Shown here: one piece after another, positions 23,445 through 24,896 of the stretch
Layout: each line of letters begins with the position of its first letter
How positions within the stretch are numbered: position 1 is the stretch's first letter
Made by a program: the position numbers and the translations under genes
Origin: an uncultured bacterium
GTDB taxonomy: Bacteria; Verrucomicrobiota; Kiritimatiellia; CAIKKV01
Direction: 5' to 3'
Length of the DNA: 24,896 bases
Assembly (NCBI GenBank): GCA_903828035.1
Contig: CAIKKV010000102.1
Coordinates: forward strand, 1-24,896
The notes under the pieces: generated by a model
Told to the model about the DNA's origin: nothing
What the model saw: the letters and a program-made list of their open reading frames with translations, nothing else
The model's database searches: none

Positions 23445-24500
23445 ATGGACAGGCGGAGAATCAAGGAGTTGGCGGAGCAGGGGCTGAGGATGCCCATCGG
23501 GACGGATCTGGTGCTGCACGAGGAGTCCGACCCCGATGCGGTGCGGCTCGATCCCGAACGTTTTTCGAGGGTGCTGGAGAAGACGGCGCGGCGCTACAAG
23601 ACGCCGTTCGCGGTGTCGCTGATGGATTTGCAGCTGGAAAAACGGTGGCTGCTGGGCGCGCTGGGCATCTCCGCGGCAGAAGCCGCGACCTACCATTTCG
23701 AAAAGGCTCCGACGGACGAGCAGGTGGCGGCGGTAAAGGCCGTGGCGGCGGGGCCGCTGCCGCCGCTGCTGGCGGCGAATGCGGAGGCGATCCGACTGCT
23801 GGCGAAGCGGTGCCCGGACCTGGCGCCCTGCGGAATGTCGATCGGCCCGTTTTCCCTGATGACCAAGCTGCTGGCCGATCCCATCACGCCCGTTTACCTG
23901 GCGGCCTCGGGGCTGACGGCCGAAGACGAGCCCGAGGTGGCGCTGGTGGAGCGGTGCCTGGAGCTGGCGCTGATCGTGATCGAGCAGTCCATCCGCGCGC
24001 AGACGGCGGCGGGAGCGCAGTTTGTCTTCCTGGCCGAACCGGCCGCGAATAAAGTGTACGTCTCGCCGCACCAGATGGAGGCGGGATCGGATGTGTTCGA
24101 CCGCTACGTGATGGAGCCGAACCGGCGGGTGCGGGGCTGGATTGCGGCGGGCGGGGCCGACCTGCTGTTCCACTGCTGCGGCGAGCTGAGCGATGCCATG
24201 ATCCGCAAGTTCGGCGAGCTGGATCCGGCCATTCTGAGCCTGGGCAGTTCGCGTCCGCTGTGGGACGTGGCGCCCCTGGTTCCGGCGAGCACCGTGCTGT
24301 TCGGGAACCTTCCGTCGAAGAAGTTTTCGAGCGATCGCGATTTGAGCGATGACGAGGTGCGCCGGCTCACGCGTGAAATGATCGCGAAGATGAAGGCGCT
24401 GGGACGGCCCTTCATCCTGGGCTCCGAGTGCGACATCCTGAGCGTGAAGGGCTGCGAGTGTGCCATCCAGCGGAAGGTGGATGCCTTTTTGACTGCGTAA
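23445..24500 (+). CDS. Uroporphyrinogen decarboxylase (URO-D) family protein, second copy
   Basis: The start at 23445 (MDRRRIKEL, 351 residues) has AAAGGAG seven bases upstream. In-frame ATGs at 23349 and 23406 are possible; the latter has its own GGAGG, but the residues it adds (a hairpin-encoded NKPAGG segment) match nothing. Family features are PIGTDLVLHEE near the N-terminus, CGMSIGPFSLMTKLLADP, DLLFHCCGELSD and a late GSECDILSVKG. The HxC and downstream Cys again recall the metal site of corrinoid methyltransferases rather than HemE. Its sequence differs clearly from the URO-D protein at 7451, so the two are distinct subfamilies. Divergence from the PocR-AraC gene suggests that it is that regulator's target. 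The substrate is unknown. Confidence 0.85.
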   Translation: MDRRRIKELAEQGLRMPIGTDLVLHEESDPDAVRLDPERFSRVLEKTARRYKTPFAVSLMDLQLEKRWLLGALGISAAEAATYHFEKAPTDEQVAAVKAVAAGPLPPLLAANAEAIRLLAKRCPDLAPCGMSIGPFSLMTKLLADPITPVYLAASGLTAEDEPEVALVERCLELALIVIEQSIRAQTAAGAQFVFLAEPAANKVYVSPHQMEAGSDVFDRYVMEPNRRVRGWIAAGGADLLFHCCGELSDAMIRKFGELDPAILSLGSSRPLWDVAPLVPASTVLFGNLPSKKFSSDRDLSDDEVRRLTREMIAKMKALGRPFILGSECDILSVKGCECAIQRKVDAFLTA

Positions 24501-24511
24501 GCCGGTGGTGT

Positions 24512-24702
24512 AGCCGGAGGTCCAGCCGGGGAGCGGAGCGGTTGCTATTCCGGCATCGGACGTGGCAATGCCGGTCGCCGCTAGGGGCTCCGTCCCCGGA
24601 GCCCGAGCGGCTCTCCGGCTCGCGTCCCCGCTCGCCTTCGTCCGGCATTCTCACGACCGCTGCCGGGCAACCGCTAGGCTTCCCGGCTGGACCTCTCGGC
24701 TC
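24512..24702. repeat. Long imperfect inverted repeat of about 190 bp
   Basis: This fills most of the 337-bp gap between genes. Matching arm segments are AGGTCCAGCCGGG at 24518-24530 with its complement at 24682-24694, AGCGGTTGC at 24537-24545 with 24667-24675, and AATGCCGG at 24567-24574 with 24642-24649. All share one centre near 24606-24608. Nested hairpins are CCGGCAT/ATGCCGG (24550-24556 with 24568-24574) and GGGCTCC/GGAGCCC (24585-24591 with 24598-24604). It could be a MITE-like element, a structured RNA or a terminator region. Open frames crossing it look spurious. Confidence 0.75.
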
Positions 24703-24837
24703 GTTGTTGTTGGGAGAAGAGTGATTGCTCAAGAATCGCGCAAGGGCTCTCCGGCTTGTTAGGCTTGCGAGGGGCGGGGAGAACAGTACTTTATTCGACT
24801 TCCGGTTTATGCTCTAGAGACAAGCAACGGGAGTCTT

Positions 24838-24896
24838 ATGGAAACCAACCACTTAAAAACGCCCCAGGAAATCCTGAAAGCCGCGCTGATCAAGGA
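24838..24896 (+). CDS. Start of an unidentified gene, truncated by the window end
   Basis: An ATG at 24838 is preceded by CGGGAG four bases upstream and opens a frame of 19 codons (METNHLKTPQEILKAALIK) that runs off the window. The TPQEILKAAL pattern is reminiscent of the N-terminal helix of ferritin-like/rubrerythrin proteins, but this is too short to assign. An AT-richer stretch at 24785-24820 upstream may hold its promoter, although no clear -35/-10 pair with proper spacing was found. Confidence 0.5.
   Translation, partial: METNHLKTPQEILKAALIK

Noticed and set aside
24428..24762. Short open frames crossing the inverted repeat
   Set aside because: They overlap the end of the URO-D gene and consist mainly of Arg, Ser and Pro codons from palindromic GC-rich DNA.
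1..24896. tRNA, rRNA, CRISPR arrays, insertion sequences, phage genes or defence systems
   Set aside because: No cloverleaf-like sequence, regularly spaced repeat, transposase or integrase, or defence gene could be found by reading both strands.

Overview
The window is high-GC bacterial chromosome, densely coding on both strands, with no rRNA, tRNA, CRISPR array or insertion sequence that I can see. The mix of gene families (uroporphyrinogen-decarboxylase-like proteins unrelated to haem synthesis, an iron-sulfur aldo/keto reductase, a Tat-exported DUF362 protein, a NagB-like protein, an FAD_oxidored-type oxidoreductase, a PocR-AraC regulator and large hybrid histidine kinases) resembles the PVC group, perhaps Kiritimatiellota, Lentisphaerota or Verrucomicrobiota. 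That assignment is an inference from gene content; no phylogenetic marker is present.

Layout. 1-2359 (+): the 3' part of an EvgS/BvgS-like hybrid sensor kinase, with a small translationally coupled gene. 2356-7351 (-): a four-gene unit transcribed from a TTGACA-type promoter at 7376-7404, in order NagB-like protein, 4Fe-4S aldo/keto reductase with a CBM9-like tail, Tat-signal DUF362 protein, and NapH-like membrane polyferredoxin. 7451-8689 (+): a URO-D-family protein from a divergent promoter whose predicted start site falls on the ATG. 8767-11454 (+): a REC-PAS4-histidine kinase. 11455-14050 (-): a zinc/manganese ABC importer (binding protein, ATPase, permease). 14142-14654 (+): a small lipoprotein. 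14716-15435 (-): a nucleotidyltransferase made of a degenerate and an intact copy of the same domain. 15556-20622 (+): a sugar catabolism operon of GatY/KbaY-like class II aldolase, fucose/arabinose-isomerase-like protein, FGGY kinase and MFS transporter. 20603-21985 (-): FAD-dependent oxidoreductase. 22058-23230 (-): PocR-AraC regulator. 23445-24500 (+): a second URO-D-family protein, divergent from the regulator across an AT-rich control region with a perfect TTATAGG-A-CCTATAA palindrome. 24512-24702: a roughly 190-bp imperfect inverted repeat. 24838 to the end: the start of another gene.

How the genes work together. The sugar operon reads as isomerise, phosphorylate, cleave, with its own transporter; the sugar is unknown. 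The 2356-7351 unit combines a sugar-phosphate-type enzyme, a cytoplasmic iron-sulfur reductase and two proteins that appear to be exported or membrane redox components. The second URO-D gene and the FAD oxidoreductase lie on either side of the PocR-AraC gene and may be its targets. Several promoters with 17-bp spacers can be read directly. At least two place transcription starts on the start codon, suggesting that leaderless mRNAs occur in this genome.
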